64,000 bases of DNA from Thermohalobaculum sp951813525 (GCA_951813525.2 CATOTJ020000002.1:2232001-2296000); one strand, 5' to 3'; counted from the stretch's first letter, positions 44,438-54,035 are shown. A program made the numbers and translations. Notes: generated from the sequence alone by a model not told the origin.

Positions 44438-44541
44438 GTCGACCCATTTTTCTTGAAAGTCGGGTCGGATTTCTCTTGTCCCGAATCTGTGCTGCCGACT
44501 AACTCTTGAACCGAGAGCAACGGAGGCGGGTGAACCACGCG

Positions 44542-44994
44542 ATGAGCGAAAACGTTCAGATCGACGAGGCCGCCCCAGTACCAACCTTTGACGTTCTTGA
44601 GGCGTTGGATGATGCCGTTCTGATCGATGTCCGCACTGCTGCGGAATGGGATCAGACAGGTGTTCCCGACATCTCTTCCACGGGTCGCTCGCTGTGGTGT
44701 GTCGAGTGGATCAGTGGGCCGCAAATGGCGCCGAATCCAGCTTTTTTGGACGAGGTGCTGGCGCACGCGGAGGGTGTGCTGCCCGGGCGGATGTTTTTCA
44801 TCTGCAAATCGGGGGCACGTTCGGCATCAGCGGCTATCGCGGTTGCAGCGTTGGCAAAGCATATGGGCGTCAGCGTTCATTGCACCAATGTCATCGAGGG
44901 GTACCAAGGCCATCCAGCGGCCGGACCGCAATCAGGCTGGAAAGCCCGGGGGTTGCCATGCAAGCCGCATGGTATCGGGCGGGGCAAGACGTGA
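44542..44994 (+). CDS. Rhodanese-like domain protein
   Basis: A single rhodanese domain of about 150 residues. DAVLIDVRTAAEWDQTG is the N-terminal CH2A motif and FFICKSGARSASAA supplies the active-site Cys with a C-x-x-G-x-R loop, so sulfur transfer is possible. Start is uncertain: ATG at 44542, GTG at 44530 close to a GGAGG, or ATG at 44506. It lies 36 bp upstream of dnaA on the same strand and may share its transcript. Confidence 0.85.
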   Translation: MSENVQIDEAAPVPTFDVLEALDDAVLIDVRTAAEWDQTGVPDISSTGRSLWCVEWISGPQMAPNPAFLDEVLAHAEGVLPGRMFFICKSGARSASAAIAVAALAKHMGVSVHCTNVIEGYQGHPAAGPQSGWKARGLPCKPHGIGRGKT

Positions 44995-45030
44995 GAACGG
45001 AAACAACAACCTATTGCCTGCGGGGATGGT

Positions 45031-46452
45031 ATGAACGTCGAACGAGACGAGGGTTATTCAAGAAGCACAAATCTTGCACCGGTCTGGACCAGGGTGATCG
45101 GTTCAGCTCGGGCAGAACTGGGCGATGAAGCGGTCGATCAATGGATCTGCAAGGTTAAGCTGGCCGAAGTCGGCACCGATGTAGCGACATTGACAGCCAG
45201 ATCGGCCTTTCATGCCGATCGGGTTGAACGGGATTTCGGACTGCATTTGTTGCGGTATCTGAAGGACCAGTTCCCGGGATTGCGCAGGATCGCAATGACC
45301 ACTGCGTCTGCGCCCGGCCCATTGGCAACATCGCCAGCAAGCAAATCGTTTCAGCCCGCCCGTGGTGACATCGACCGGACAGCGGATACACAATTGACCC
45401 AGCCCGAGATCTCCTCCGCCCCGCTTGAGCCACGCTTTACATTTGACGGCTTCGTTGTCGGAAAACCGAACGAATTGGCCCATGCTGCTGCACGCCGCGT
45501 CGCTGAAAGTCCGGACGTCACTTTCAACCCGGTCTTTTTGCATGGCGGCGTTGGCTTGGGCAAAACGCACCTGATGCATGCGATCGCCCACCGGGTCAGC
45601 GAGCTGCGCCCGGGCACCAAGGTTCTGTATCTGTCGGCCGAGCAGTTCATGTACCGCTTTGTCCAGGCACTGCGGTTCCGCGATACGCTGACGTTCAAGC
45701 AGCAATTCCGTGAGGTCGATGTTCTGATGATCGACGATGTCCAGTTCATCGCCGGAAAGGAATCAACGCAGGAAGAGTTCTTCCATACCTTCAACGCACT
45801 GATCGACCAAAACAAACAGATCGTGATTTCCGCCGACCGGTCACCGGACCAGATCGAAAATCTGCAAAACCGGATCTTGTCGCGCCTGCAATGGGGGCTG
45901 GTCGCCGACATCCATCCAACCGATTATGAATTGCGGCTCGGAATTCTGCAGACCAAGGCCGAGCGGATCATGACCGAGGATCCGTCGATCCATATCGATA
46001 AGAAGGTTCTGGATTTCCTGGCCCATCGCATCAGCTCGAACGTGCGGGTGCTGGAGGGGGCGCTGACCCGGCTTTTCGCCTTCGCCACGCTGGTCAACCG
46101 GCCGATCAATATGGAAATGGTTCAGGAATGTCTGGCTGATCTGCTGCGGTCGTCGGAACGCAAGGTGACGATCGAAGAGATCAAGCGCCGGGTGGCAGAG
46201 TATTACTCGCTGCGCATGACCGATCTGATTTCCGCACGGCGCGCACGGGTCGTCGCGCGGCCCCGTCAGGTTGCGATGTATCTGTGCAAAATGCTGACCT
46301 CGAAAAGCCTGCCGGAGATCGGGCGTGGCTTTGGCGGGCGCGACCACACAACGGTGATCCATGCCGTGCGCAAGATCGAGGAGCTGATGTCGACCGACGG
46401 GCAATTGTCGGAAGATGTCGAGAATCTGCGCCGCCTGCTGGAACAATCATAG
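45031..46452 (+). CDS. dnaA: Chromosomal replication initiator DnaA
   Basis: AAA+ initiator that opens the replication origin. The product has 473 residues. Domain I is about 15-90, a variable linker with Pro/Ala/Ser content spans about 90-140, and the ATPase domain has Walker A GGVGLGKTH and Walker B LMIDDVQFIAGK. The C-terminal DNA-binding domain IV has the signature GRGFGGRDHTTVIHAVRKI. dnaN, recF and gyrB follow on the same strand in conserved order. Confidence 0.97.
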   Translation: MNVERDEGYSRSTNLAPVWTRVIGSARAELGDEAVDQWICKVKLAEVGTDVATLTARSAFHADRVERDFGLHLLRYLKDQFPGLRRIAMTTASAPGPLATSPASKSFQPARGDIDRTADTQLTQPEISSAPLEPRFTFDGFVVGKPNELAHAAARRVAESPDVTFNPVFLHGGVGLGKTHLMHAIAHRVSELRPGTKVLYLSAEQFMYRFVQALRFRDTLTFKQQFREVDVLMIDDVQFIAGKESTQEEFFHTFNALIDQNKQIVISADRSPDQIENLQNRILSRLQWGLVADIHPTDYELRLGILQTKAERIMTEDPSIHIDKKVLDFLAHRISSNVRVLEGALTRLFAFATLVNRPINMEMVQECLADLLRSSERKVTIEEIKRRVAEYYSLRMTDLISARRARVVARPRQVAMYLCKMLTSKSLPEIGRGFGGRDHTTVIHAVRKIEELMSTDGQLSEDVENLRRLLEQS

Positions 46453-46661
46453 GGCGCAGCCCACCCGGCTTGTCGCGCCGGACAGCCCGTCAGCGCCGCG
46501 CGACCCCATGATCGTGCGGCGCGTTGGCCAAAAACCCCATCATATTGGGTGGAACACCGGCATATCGGCATTGATCGGCGCCGGGGATGGGTTAGTCTGG
46601 TTTCCCGCGGGCGAACGGGCGCGCGGGCAATAGTGAATCAAATAGACGGGCGGGCGGTGCC

Positions 46662-47777
46662 ATGAAGGTGACGATCGAGCGGGCGCAACTCCTCAAGGCG
46701 ATGAGCCGCGCGCAAGGCGTGGTCGAGCGAAAGAACACGATCCCGATCCTGGCGAATGTGTTGCTGGATGCCGAGGGCGACAAGCTTTCGCTGCGCGCCA
46801 CCGATCTGGATATCGAAGTGATTGAAGAGCTGCCGGCCATGGTCGAGCAGGCCGGCGCCACAACGGTTGCCGCGCATCTGCTGCACGAGATTGTGCGCAA
46901 GCTGCCCGATGGCGCACAGCTGTCGCTGAATGCCGATGGAACAACCGGACGGCTGGATGTCATCGCAGGCCGCTCGCGGTTCTCGTTGGCGACTTTGCCG
47001 CGCGAGGACTTCCCGGTGATGGCGTCGAGCGAATATCAGTGTTCATATGCGCTGCCCGCACCGATCGTGCGGCGACTGTTCGATAAATCGAAATTTGCCG
47101 TCTCGACCGAAGAAACCCGGTACTACCTGAACGGTGTCTATCTGCACGTCGCCGATGAAGACGGGCCAAAGCTGCGTGCAGTGGCGACCGATGGCCACCG
47201 GCTGGCGCGGATCGATGCCGAACTTCCCGATGGCGCCGCCGATGCACCCGGGGTGATCGTTCCGCGCAAGACCGTGAACGAGATGCGCAAACTGCTGGAA
47301 GATGACGAGGCCGAGATCGCGATATCGGTCAGCGAGACGAAGATCCGCTTTTCCGCGGGCGATCTGGTTTTGACTTCGAAGGTGATCGATGGCGCCTTCC
47401 CGGATTATTCCCGGGTGATCCCGGCCGGAAACACACGCAGAATGGAAGTCGATGCCGCCGAATTCGCGCAAGCCGTCGACCGTGTGGCAACCGTCAGCCA
47501 GGAACGGTCCCGCGCCGTCAAACTGGCCATGGAACAAGACAAACTGACCTTGTCCGTCAATTCGCCCGACGCCGGATCGGCGGCCGAGGAACTGGTCGTT
47601 GCCTATGCGGATGAAGCGATGGATATCGGCTTCAACGCCCGTTATCTCTTGGAAATCGCCAGCCAGGTGGACCGCGAAAACGCAGTTTTCCTGTTTGCGG
47701 ACGCGAACGCACCGACACTGGTGCGCGAGGGCGATGACGCATCGGCGGTCTACGTTGTCATGCCGATGCGGGTTTGA
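46662..47777 (+). CDS. dnaN: DNA polymerase III beta subunit (sliding clamp)
   Basis: Ring-shaped processivity clamp, 371 residues in three repeated domains. The N-terminus MKVTIERAQLLKAMSRAQGV and the C-terminus ending VYVVMPMRV are the standard family ends; FPDYSRVIPAGN and ATDGHRLARID mark the central domain and the binding-cleft region. A 210-bp gap separates it from dnaA and about 106 bp from recF. Confidence 0.97.
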   Translation: MKVTIERAQLLKAMSRAQGVVERKNTIPILANVLLDAEGDKLSLRATDLDIEVIEELPAMVEQAGATTVAAHLLHEIVRKLPDGAQLSLNADGTTGRLDVIAGRSRFSLATLPREDFPVMASSEYQCSYALPAPIVRRLFDKSKFAVSTEETRYYLNGVYLHVADEDGPKLRAVATDGHRLARIDAELPDGAADAPGVIVPRKTVNEMRKLLEDDEAEIAISVSETKIRFSAGDLVLTSKVIDGAFPDYSRVIPAGNTRRMEVDAAEFAQAVDRVATVSQERSRAVKLAMEQDKLTLSVNSPDAGSAAEELVVAYADEAMDIGFNARYLLEIASQVDRENAVFLFADANAPTLVREGDDASAVYVVMPMRV

Positions 47778-47883
47778 CGCAGACCTTAACCGGATCGCTG
47801 GTGTTGTTGTCTTCTCAGCGGGCGCTCGGCCCCTGCACCGCCGAGATACTTAAAAACCAAAGAAGCGACGCTGGGCGGGGCTG

Positions 47884-49059
47884 ATGGCAGTACGCGCTAC
47901 GATCCGGTCGCTGAGGCTATCGCATTACCGATCCTGGCTGGGCGCGTTGATCGACACGAACGGCGCCGATATTGCGCTGTTCGGTGCCAATGGTGCCGGA
48001 AAGACGAATATCCTGGAAGCAGTCTCGATGCTGTCGCCGGGGCGTGGTCTGCGCCGTGCTGGAACCGACGAGTTGGCGCGGCAGCCCGAAGGGCTCGGCT
48101 GGAAGGTTGCTGCCAAAATGGACGACGGTGACGGAGAGGTCGAAATCTCGACCGCCGCCGAAGGGGCAGAGGCAACGCGCCGGTCGGTCGTCATTGATGA
48201 CAAGCCCGCGCCGCAACTGGCGCTGGGGCGGCTGCTGCGCATCGTCTGGCTGACCCCTGCAATGGACAGGTTATGGACCGAGGCTGCAGGCGAGCGCAGG
48301 CGATTTCTGGACCGCATCTGCCTGGGCTTCGATCCTGCACATGGAGAGCGTTCGCTGGCTTATGAAAGGGCCATGCGCGGGCGCAATCGACTGCTGAAAG
48401 AGCCGGGCTGGGACGACGCCTGGCTCTCTGGACTGGAAGCCCAGATGGCCGAGGCGGGCGCCCGCATTGCCCGGGTTCGTGCCGAAGCGCTGGAACGGCT
48501 GAGCGCAGCGCAGGAAACGGCCGAAACAGGGCCGAAATCGTTGTTTCCGCGGGCGGATCTGGCTATTTTGGGCGACATGGAAACACGTTTCCACCGGGTG
48601 ATTCGCAACAGTTCAACACCCGGTGACGATCTGGACTTTCTGGAGCATGAGGAAGTCGCAGCCCTGGGCCTGCGGCTGGCCGAACAACGTGGCCGCGACA
48701 GCGCGGCTGGCCGAACGCTGGAGGGGCCGCACCGGTCCGACCTGGACGCGGTCTATGCCGCCAAGGCGATGCCGGCCCGGGCATGCTCGACCGGGGAGCA
48801 AAAGGCCTTGCTAATCTCGCTGTGCCTGGCCAATGCCCGCGCATTGGCGGCAGCAACCGGCACCGCGCCGATCGTATTGCTCGACGAGGTGGCGGCGCAT
48901 CTGGACGCTGACCGCCGCCACGCGCTTTATGCCGAGATTGAGGCTCTGGGCTGCCAGGCATGGATGACCGGAACCGGACCCGAACTGTTCGAAGGTTCGG
49001 CGGCCAGCCGGTTCGAAGTGCGCGAAGAAGACGGCGCATCGATTTTGCAGGCCGCTTGA
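47884..49059 (+). CDS. recF: DNA replication and repair protein RecF
   Basis: SMC-like ATPase that helps load RecA at gaps. The 391-residue product has Walker A FGANGAGKTNILEA, the RecF signature ACSTGEQKALLISL and Walker B IVLLDEVAAHLDADRR. Its TGA overlaps the ATG of a VOC-protein gene (TGATG), which together with two LysE-type exporters has been inserted between recF and gyrB in this lineage. Confidence 0.94.
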   Translation: MAVRATIRSLRLSHYRSWLGALIDTNGADIALFGANGAGKTNILEAVSMLSPGRGLRRAGTDELARQPEGLGWKVAAKMDDGDGEVEISTAAEGAEATRRSVVIDDKPAPQLALGRLLRIVWLTPAMDRLWTEAAGERRRFLDRICLGFDPAHGERSLAYERAMRGRNRLLKEPGWDDAWLSGLEAQMAEAGARIARVRAEALERLSAAQETAETGPKSLFPRADLAILGDMETRFHRVIRNSSTPGDDLDFLEHEEVAALGLRLAEQRGRDSAAGRTLEGPHRSDLDAVYAAKAMPARACSTGEQKALLISLCLANARALAAATGTAPIVLLDEVAAHLDADRRHALYAEIEALGCQAWMTGTGPELFEGSAASRFEVREEDGASILQAA

Positions 49060-49493
49060 TGGATCAACGTGTCAGCATGATCACTCTGGGCGTGGCCGAT
49101 CTCGCACGCGCCGAGGCGTTTTACACCCGGCTGGGTTGGCGCAAGGCTGCAGAAAGCCAGGAAGGGATTGTGTTCTTTCAGATGCCCGGTCTGGTGTTGG
49201 GCCTGTTTCCGTTGGCTGAGTTGGCAAAGGATCAGGGGCGCCCGGGCGCAGAATTGGGGACAGGCGCGATGAACCTGGCGCACAATCTGTCCAGCCGCGA
49301 GGAGGTCGACGCCGTCTATGGCGAAGCAATCGCTGCCGGAGCGGCGGCGCTGAAACCACCCGAGGAAGTTTTCTGGGGCGGTTATTCCGGTTATGTCACC
49401 GATCCCGACGGGCACCCGTGGGAGTTCGCTTACAACCCGTTTGCGCCCCTGTCTGCAGATGGCACATTGACCCTGCCAAGCGAGACCGCATGA
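49059..49493 (+). CDS. VOC-superfamily (glyoxalase-like) protein
   Basis: A 144-residue VOC protein with MDQRVSMITLGVADLARAEA, FYTRLGW and GGYSGYVTDPDGHPWEFAY, where the final Glu is a candidate metal ligand. It resembles lactoylglutathione-lyase-like proteins of unknown substrate. It overlaps recF at its start and the first LysE gene at its end (ATGA), so it is part of a tight run. No link to replication is evident. Confidence 0.85.
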   Translation: MDQRVSMITLGVADLARAEAFYTRLGWRKAAESQEGIVFFQMPGLVLGLFPLAELAKDQGRPGAELGTGAMNLAHNLSSREEVDAVYGEAIAAGAAALKPPEEVFWGGYSGYVTDPDGHPWEFAYNPFAPLSADGTLTLPSETA

Positions 49494-50116
49494 CAATCAC
49501 GTTGACCGAGATTGCGCTTTACGCCTTTGCGCTCGCCGTTCTGGTGATGACGCCGGGACCGGTTGTTGTTGCGACAATTGCAAAGACGCTGGCGTCGGGC
49601 ATGCGATCGGCGATGCCGTTGGCGGCAGGAGTTTCGGCGGTCGATGTTCTGTGGCCGCTGCTGGCGATCCTTGGTCTTTCCGCCTTAGTCGAAGCCCATT
49701 CCGGCACCTTGCAGATCATGCGCTATGTCGGCGGTGCCATCCTGATCTGGATGGGGTGGCGGTTGATCATGAAAGCTCGCGAGGGGCTGGACACAGCACC
49801 CGATCCCAGCCTGATGCGCCGCACGGCCTGGCAGGGCTTTGCCGCCGGGGCATTGGTCAATCTGGGCAACCCCAAGTCGATCGTGTTCTTCATCGGCATT
49901 TTGCCTGCGCTTTTTGATCTGTCGGCGCTGACGATAGGCGATATCCTGGTCATCCTTGCGATGAGCGGAGCCGTGCCCTTTTTGGGCAATGTCGTTTGGG
50001 CGTCGGCGGCGCAGCGTGCCAGGCGATATCTGTCGTCGGTGCAAGCGGTGCGCCGGGTCAATCAGGTCTCCGGCGGAACACTGATGGGCGCCGGTGCGGT
50101 GATCGCTGCGACATGA
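49490..50116 (+). CDS. LysE/RhtB-family exporter (first of two)
   Basis: A 208-residue inner-membrane exporter with about six helices. VMTPGPVVVATIAKTLASG is the LysE/RhtB N-terminal signature (TPGP), and AAGALVNLGNPKSIVFFIGI the second conserved block. Family members export amino acids or homoserine-type compounds. It is overlapped at both ends by neighbours (ATGA), so translation is coupled to the VOC gene and the second exporter. Confidence 0.87.
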   Translation: MTITLTEIALYAFALAVLVMTPGPVVVATIAKTLASGMRSAMPLAAGVSAVDVLWPLLAILGLSALVEAHSGTLQIMRYVGGAILIWMGWRLIMKAREGLDTAPDPSLMRRTAWQGFAAGALVNLGNPKSIVFFIGILPALFDLSALTIGDILVILAMSGAVPFLGNVVWASAAQRARRYLSSVQAVRRVNQVSGGTLMGAGAVIAAT

Positions 50117-50736
50117 CGATCGAGTGGCATCAACTCGCGCTTTATGCTGCGGCGTACTGGGCAATGGTGGTCACGCCCGGCCCTATGGTCGCGGCTATCG
50201 CCGCACGCTCGGCGGCGTTCGGCATGAAAAGCGCAGCCTCGCTTGCGGTTGGTGCCTGGGTCGCTGAAAAAGTCTGGGTCGTTGCTGCTATCTTCGGGCT
50301 GGCACTGATCGCGGACTATTACGCCGATGTACTGATCGTTCTGCGCTATGTTGGTGCTGCCTGGTTGATCTGGCTTGGCGCCAAGCTGATCTTTGGCCGG
50401 TCCGGGATGATCGATGCCGAAGCCGGAATGGTCAAACGCGAGCCCTTCTGGCACGGCGTTGCCACTGGCGCGTTGATAAATCTGGGCAATCCGAAGGCCG
50501 CGTTGTTCTTTATGGCATTGTTCCCGGGATTCTTTGACGTCGCCGTGATGACCTGGGTCGATGCCGTGGTGATCATCGTGGTATCCGCGCCCATCGGACT
50601 TGGTTCGGACTTTATGTACGCATGGTTGGCTGATCGCGCACGGCAATTGCTGGGCCAAGGCCGGACGGCGCGCCGCATCGATCAGGCAACCGGCGGGATA
50701 TTGGCCGGTGCCGGTGTTGCAATTGCAGCGGCGTGA
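50113..50736 (+). CDS. LysE/RhtB-family exporter (second of two)
   Basis: A 207-residue paralogue of the preceding gene, with VVTPGPMVAAIAARSAAFG and ATGALINLGNPKAALFFMALF. The two proteins align along their length with the same block order, so they probably arose by tandem duplication. Substrate unknown. A 53-codon membrane protein gene follows 9 bp after the stop. Confidence 0.87.
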   Translation: MTIEWHQLALYAAAYWAMVVTPGPMVAAIAARSAAFGMKSAASLAVGAWVAEKVWVVAAIFGLALIADYYADVLIVLRYVGAAWLIWLGAKLIFGRSGMIDAEAGMVKREPFWHGVATGALINLGNPKAALFFMALFPGFFDVAVMTWVDAVVIIVVSAPIGLGSDFMYAWLADRARQLLGQGRTARRIDQATGGILAGAGVAIAAA

Positions 50737-50745
50737 GGGTGGTGG

Positions 50746-50907
50746 ATGAGCTTCCTTCAACGGGCATTGGTCCTGCTGATCCTGGCGGGAGTTGCCGGTC
50801 TGGCCGGGGTTCCCGTGCTGGCGATCATGTTCGCTGTGGCCGGATTGTTATTGCTGGATGGCGTGGTGATCGGCGCGATCCTGCGCACGATCTTCCGACG
50901 AAAATGA
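50746..50907 (+). CDS. Small hydrophobic membrane protein
   Basis: A 53-residue ORF starting MSFLQRALVLLILAGVAGLA with two short hydrophobic stretches (about 6-33 and 33-47) and a basic C-terminus (ILRTIFRRK). The ATG has a GGTGG purine stretch 3-8 bases upstream, and the gene fills the gap between the exporter and gyrB exactly, with its stop 13 bp before the gyrB ATG. No family recognised. Likely expressed with the upstream genes. Confidence 0.55.
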   Translation: MSFLQRALVLLILAGVAGLAGVPVLAIMFAVAGLLLLDGVVIGAILRTIFRRK

Positions 50908-50920
50908 AAGTGAGCCGGTA

Positions 50921-53329
50921 ATGGCCGATGACGAGCAGACGAATGAACAGCCGGAATATGGCGCAGATTCGATCAAGGTCCTGAAAGGACTGGAGGCCGT
51001 GCGCAAACGCCCGGGAATGTATATCGGCGACACCGATGACGGGTCAGGCCTGCATCACATGGTCTACGAGGTCGTTGACAACGCGATTGACGAAGCGTTG
51101 GCCGGGCATGCGGACCGGGTCCGGGTTGTGCTGCACGCCGACGGGTCGGTGTCGGTCAGCGACAACGGGCGCGGCATTCCGACGGATATTCACGCCGAGG
51201 AAGGGATCTCGGCGGCCGAGGTCATCATGACCCAACTGCATGCCGGTGGAAAGTTCGATCAGAATTCCTATAAGGTTTCCGGTGGCTTACACGGGGTTGG
51301 CGTGTCGGTCGTCAACGCATTGTCGGACTGGTTGGAACTGACGATTTGGCGGAGCGGTAAAGAGCATGTCGCACGGTTCGAGCACGGTGAGACGACAGAG
51401 CCGCTGAAAGCCACAGGCGATGCAGAAGGACGGACCGGGACACAGGTCAAATTTCACGCTTCTTCCGGAACGTTCACGAATCTCGAGTACAAATACGCGA
51501 CGCTCGAACACAGACTGCGCGAATTGGCATTTCTGAATTCGGGCGTCCGGATCGTTCTGCGCGACCAACGCTCGTCGGAGATCCGCGAGGAAGAGCTGTT
51601 CTATGACGGCGGCGTCGAAGCGTTCGTGCGCTATCTGGACCGATCGAAACAGCCCCTGATCGAGGACCCGATTACGGTCGACGGCGAGCGCGAGGAGATC
51701 GGCGTTGAGGTCGCGATGTGGTGGAACGACGGTTATCACGAGAATGTCCTGGCCTTCACCAATAACATCCCGCAACGCGATGGCGGCACGCATCTGGCGG
51801 GATTTCGCGGGGCGCTGACACGAACGATCAACACTTATGCGGCATCTTCCGGCCTGGCCAAGAAAGAGAAGGTCCAGCTTTCCGGCGACGATGCCCGCGA
51901 AGGGCTGACTTGTGTTTTGTCGGTGAAAGTGCCGGACCCAAAGTTCTCGTCGCAAACAAAAGATAAGCTGGTGTCCTCGGAAGTCCGCCCTGCGGTCGAG
52001 AGCTTGATGAACGAGAAGCTTTCGGAGTGGTTTGAGGAGCATCCCACCGAAGCGCGCATGGTCATCGGAAAGATCGTCGAGGCTGCACATGCCCGCGAGG
52101 CGGCGCGCAAAGCGCGCGAAATGACACGTAAATCGGCGATGTCGGTTGCCTCGCTGCCTGGCAAGCTGGCCGATTGTTCAGAAAAGGATGCGGCCAAATC
52201 TGAACTTTTCCTGGTCGAGGGCGATTCGGCAGGCGGATCCGCCAAACAAGGACGCAGCCGCCACTATCAGGCTGTGCTGCCCCTGCGCGGTAAGATCCTG
52301 AATGTCGAACGCGCGCGATTTGACCGGATGCTGTCTTCGCAGGAAATCGGCACGCTGATCACGGCGCTCGGCACCGGGATCGGGCGGGACGAATTCGATA
52401 TCAACAAGCTGCGCTATCACAAGATCATTCTGATGACGGATGCAGATGTGGACGGCGCGCATATCCGGACACTGCTGCTGACCTTTTTCTATCGCCAGAT
52501 GCCCGAACTGATCGAGGATGGTTATCTCTATATCGCGCAGCCGCCGCTTTTTAAGGTCGCGCGTGGAAAGTCCGAGGTTTACTTGAAGGATCAAAGCGCG
52601 CTGGACGATTATCTGATCCAACAAGGGGTCGAAGGCGCCGTGCTACGTTTGGGATCGGGCGCCGAAATTGCCGGGCCCGATCTGCTGCGGGTGGTCGAAG
52701 AAGCGCGTTCAGTACGTACGGTTTTGAATGCGTTTCCGACTCACTATCCGCGATTCGTTCTGGAACAGATGGCCATCGAGGGTACGGTCGAGCCGAACCC
52801 GGCGGGCGACAGAATCGCCGCCGTGGCCGCCCGGCTGGATGGTTTGGCCCCGGAAACCGAGCGCGGCTGGTCCAGTGATGTGACGGCCGATGGCGGGGTT
52901 CGGTTTACCCGGGTCGTGCGCGGCGTCGCCGAAACGCGGTCGATCGATGGGCTGGCGTTACGCTCGGCCGAGGCGCGCAAACTGGCATCGCTGACCGAGG
53001 CGTTGGCCGAGGCCTATGGCAGCGCATCGACCTTGTTGCGCAAGGAAAAGGAAGAACCGATCCATGGTCCGTTGGCGCTGTTGGATGTGATTATGTCCGA
53101 GGGAGAGCGTGGAATTTCGCTGCAACGCTATAAAGGGTTGGGCGAGATGAATGCCGAGCAGCTTTGGGAGACCACGCTGGACCCTGAAGCGCGGACTCTT
53201 CTTCAGGTCCGCATCGATCATATGGCCGAGGCAGATGAGATTTTCACCAAGTTGATGGGCGACGTGGTGGAACCGCGGCGCCAATTCATCCAGGAAAACG
53301 CGCTGAGCGTCGAAAACCTGGATATCTGA
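50921..53329 (+). CDS. gyrB: DNA gyrase subunit B
   Basis: ATPase subunit of gyrase, 802 residues. GHKL motifs EVVDNAIDEALAGHADRV, VSDNGRGIPTD and GGLHGVGVSVVNALSDW lead the ATPase domain. The TOPRIM domain has LVEGDSAGGSAKQGR and LMTDADVDGAHIRTLLLTFF. The C-terminus ends with RRQFIQENALSVENLDI, as in full-length GyrB. It closes the dnaA-dnaN-recF-gyrB region and is followed by a strong hairpin. Confidence 0.97.
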   Translation: MADDEQTNEQPEYGADSIKVLKGLEAVRKRPGMYIGDTDDGSGLHHMVYEVVDNAIDEALAGHADRVRVVLHADGSVSVSDNGRGIPTDIHAEEGISAAEVIMTQLHAGGKFDQNSYKVSGGLHGVGVSVVNALSDWLELTIWRSGKEHVARFEHGETTEPLKATGDAEGRTGTQVKFHASSGTFTNLEYKYATLEHRLRELAFLNSGVRIVLRDQRSSEIREEELFYDGGVEAFVRYLDRSKQPLIEDPITVDGEREEIGVEVAMWWNDGYHENVLAFTNNIPQRDGGTHLAGFRGALTRTINTYAASSGLAKKEKVQLSGDDAREGLTCVLSVKVPDPKFSSQTKDKLVSSEVRPAVESLMNEKLSEWFEEHPTEARMVIGKIVEAAHAREAARKAREMTRKSAMSVASLPGKLADCSEKDAAKSELFLVEGDSAGGSAKQGRSRHYQAVLPLRGKILNVERARFDRMLSSQEIGTLITALGTGIGRDEFDINKLRYHKIILMTDADVDGAHIRTLLLTFFYRQMPELIEDGYLYIAQPPLFKVARGKSEVYLKDQSALDDYLIQQGVEGAVLRLGSGAEIAGPDLLRVVEEARSVRTVLNAFPTHYPRFVLEQMAIEGTVEPNPAGDRIAAVAARLDGLAPETERGWSSDVTADGGVRFTRVVRGVAETRSIDGLALRSAEARKLASLTEALAEAYGSASTLLRKEKEEPIHGPLALLDVIMSEGERGISLQRYKGLGEMNAEQLWETTLDPEARTLLQVRIDHMAEADEIFTKLMGDVVEPRRQFIQENALSVENLDI

Positions 53330-53332
53330 GAC

Positions 53333-53357
53333 AAGGATGGGTCTTGAACCCATCCTT
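53333..53357 (+). terminator. Terminator hairpin after gyrB
   Basis: AAGGATGGGT-CTTGA-ACCCATCCTT: a perfect 10-bp stem with a 5-base loop beginning 4 bases after the gyrB stop, in the gap before the convergent luxI fragment. The 3' side continues CCAGTTTG with only a short T-run. Confidence 0.75.
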
Positions 53358-53389
53358 CCAGTTTGCAACCGGATGTGTACCCGACCGCG

Positions 53390-54028
53390 CTACATCACTT
53401 TGTGCCGGGCCGATTGACGCTCGATCGATTTTGCGGCGATTTCAGGTGTGATGCCAAAGGTATGTACCTCGGGCACAGGACGGCGATAGACATTCAGATT
53501 GTACTCGCCCTGCTCGATCCCGGCGCGTTTGGCCAGACGGTCGCAATTTTCCTGGCTGATTTCCCAAAGGCAGGCGGAAATCTCGCCATCATTGCCATCG
53601 CGGCGCGAACCGATCACTTCCGGCGGCCATCCGCAGGCGGAAAAGACGCGGACCATATTGGCGGCGGTGACGCCGACGTAAAACTGCACGCCGGCTTTCA
53701 GGCCCAATTGGCACCCTGCCCACATCAGGGCGGCCGCATGACGAATTGACCCCTGCCCCCGCCGGGCGATGAAGACCCGGGTAACCTCCCAGATCAGCGG
53801 CGATTCAATTTCGACACCATCCGTCATGTCGGCGAAATGATCAGCGATCATTGTCGGTCCTGTTGTGGGCATCAGACGCCCCGAACCCAGATGCCGCCCC
53901 TGATCATCCTGAAGAATGACATAGAGCGGGTTCATCAGATCGTATTGGTCGATCTCGCGCCCTAAACTGTCGATATTCAGGTCCCATCCGAAATCATCGT
54001 GAAACTGTGCCCGTCTGTCTTGAAACAT
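53390..54028 (-). pseudogene. Acyl-homoserine-lactone synthase, C-terminal part (luxI interrupted by IS630)
   Basis: LuxI-type AHL synthases make acyl-homoserine lactones from SAM and acyl-ACP. This 212-codon frame keeps the catalytic residues: DRRAQFHDDFGWD (Arg, Phe, Trp), IDQYD (two Asp), GSGRLMPTTGPTM (Arg) and WEVTRVF (Glu, Arg). Its first Met is internal: the normal first 19 residues lie on the far side of the IS630 element (55199-55251). No ribosome site precedes the residual ATG. If translated, the protein would lack the N-terminal segment that helps form the SAM pocket and is probably inactive. Confidence 0.88.
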
Positions 54029-54035
54029 CTGGTTA

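Larger units (their letters stand above)
44176..44541. other. Gene-free leader region upstream of the dnaA cluster
   Basis: A stretch of about 365 bases without a credible gene on either strand. It is more A/T-rich than the surroundings, especially 44340-44470. It contains a perfect 9-bp inverted repeat and a plausible promoter, annotated separately. I looked for consensus DnaA boxes (TTATNCACA type) and found none, so I do not call an origin here. Confidence 0.6.

Noticed and set aside
44176..44541. Possible replication origin upstream of dnaA
   Set aside because: A/T-rich, but I found no consensus DnaA boxes or repeated 9-mers; in this group the origin is often not next to dnaA. Whole-chromosome GC skew would be needed.
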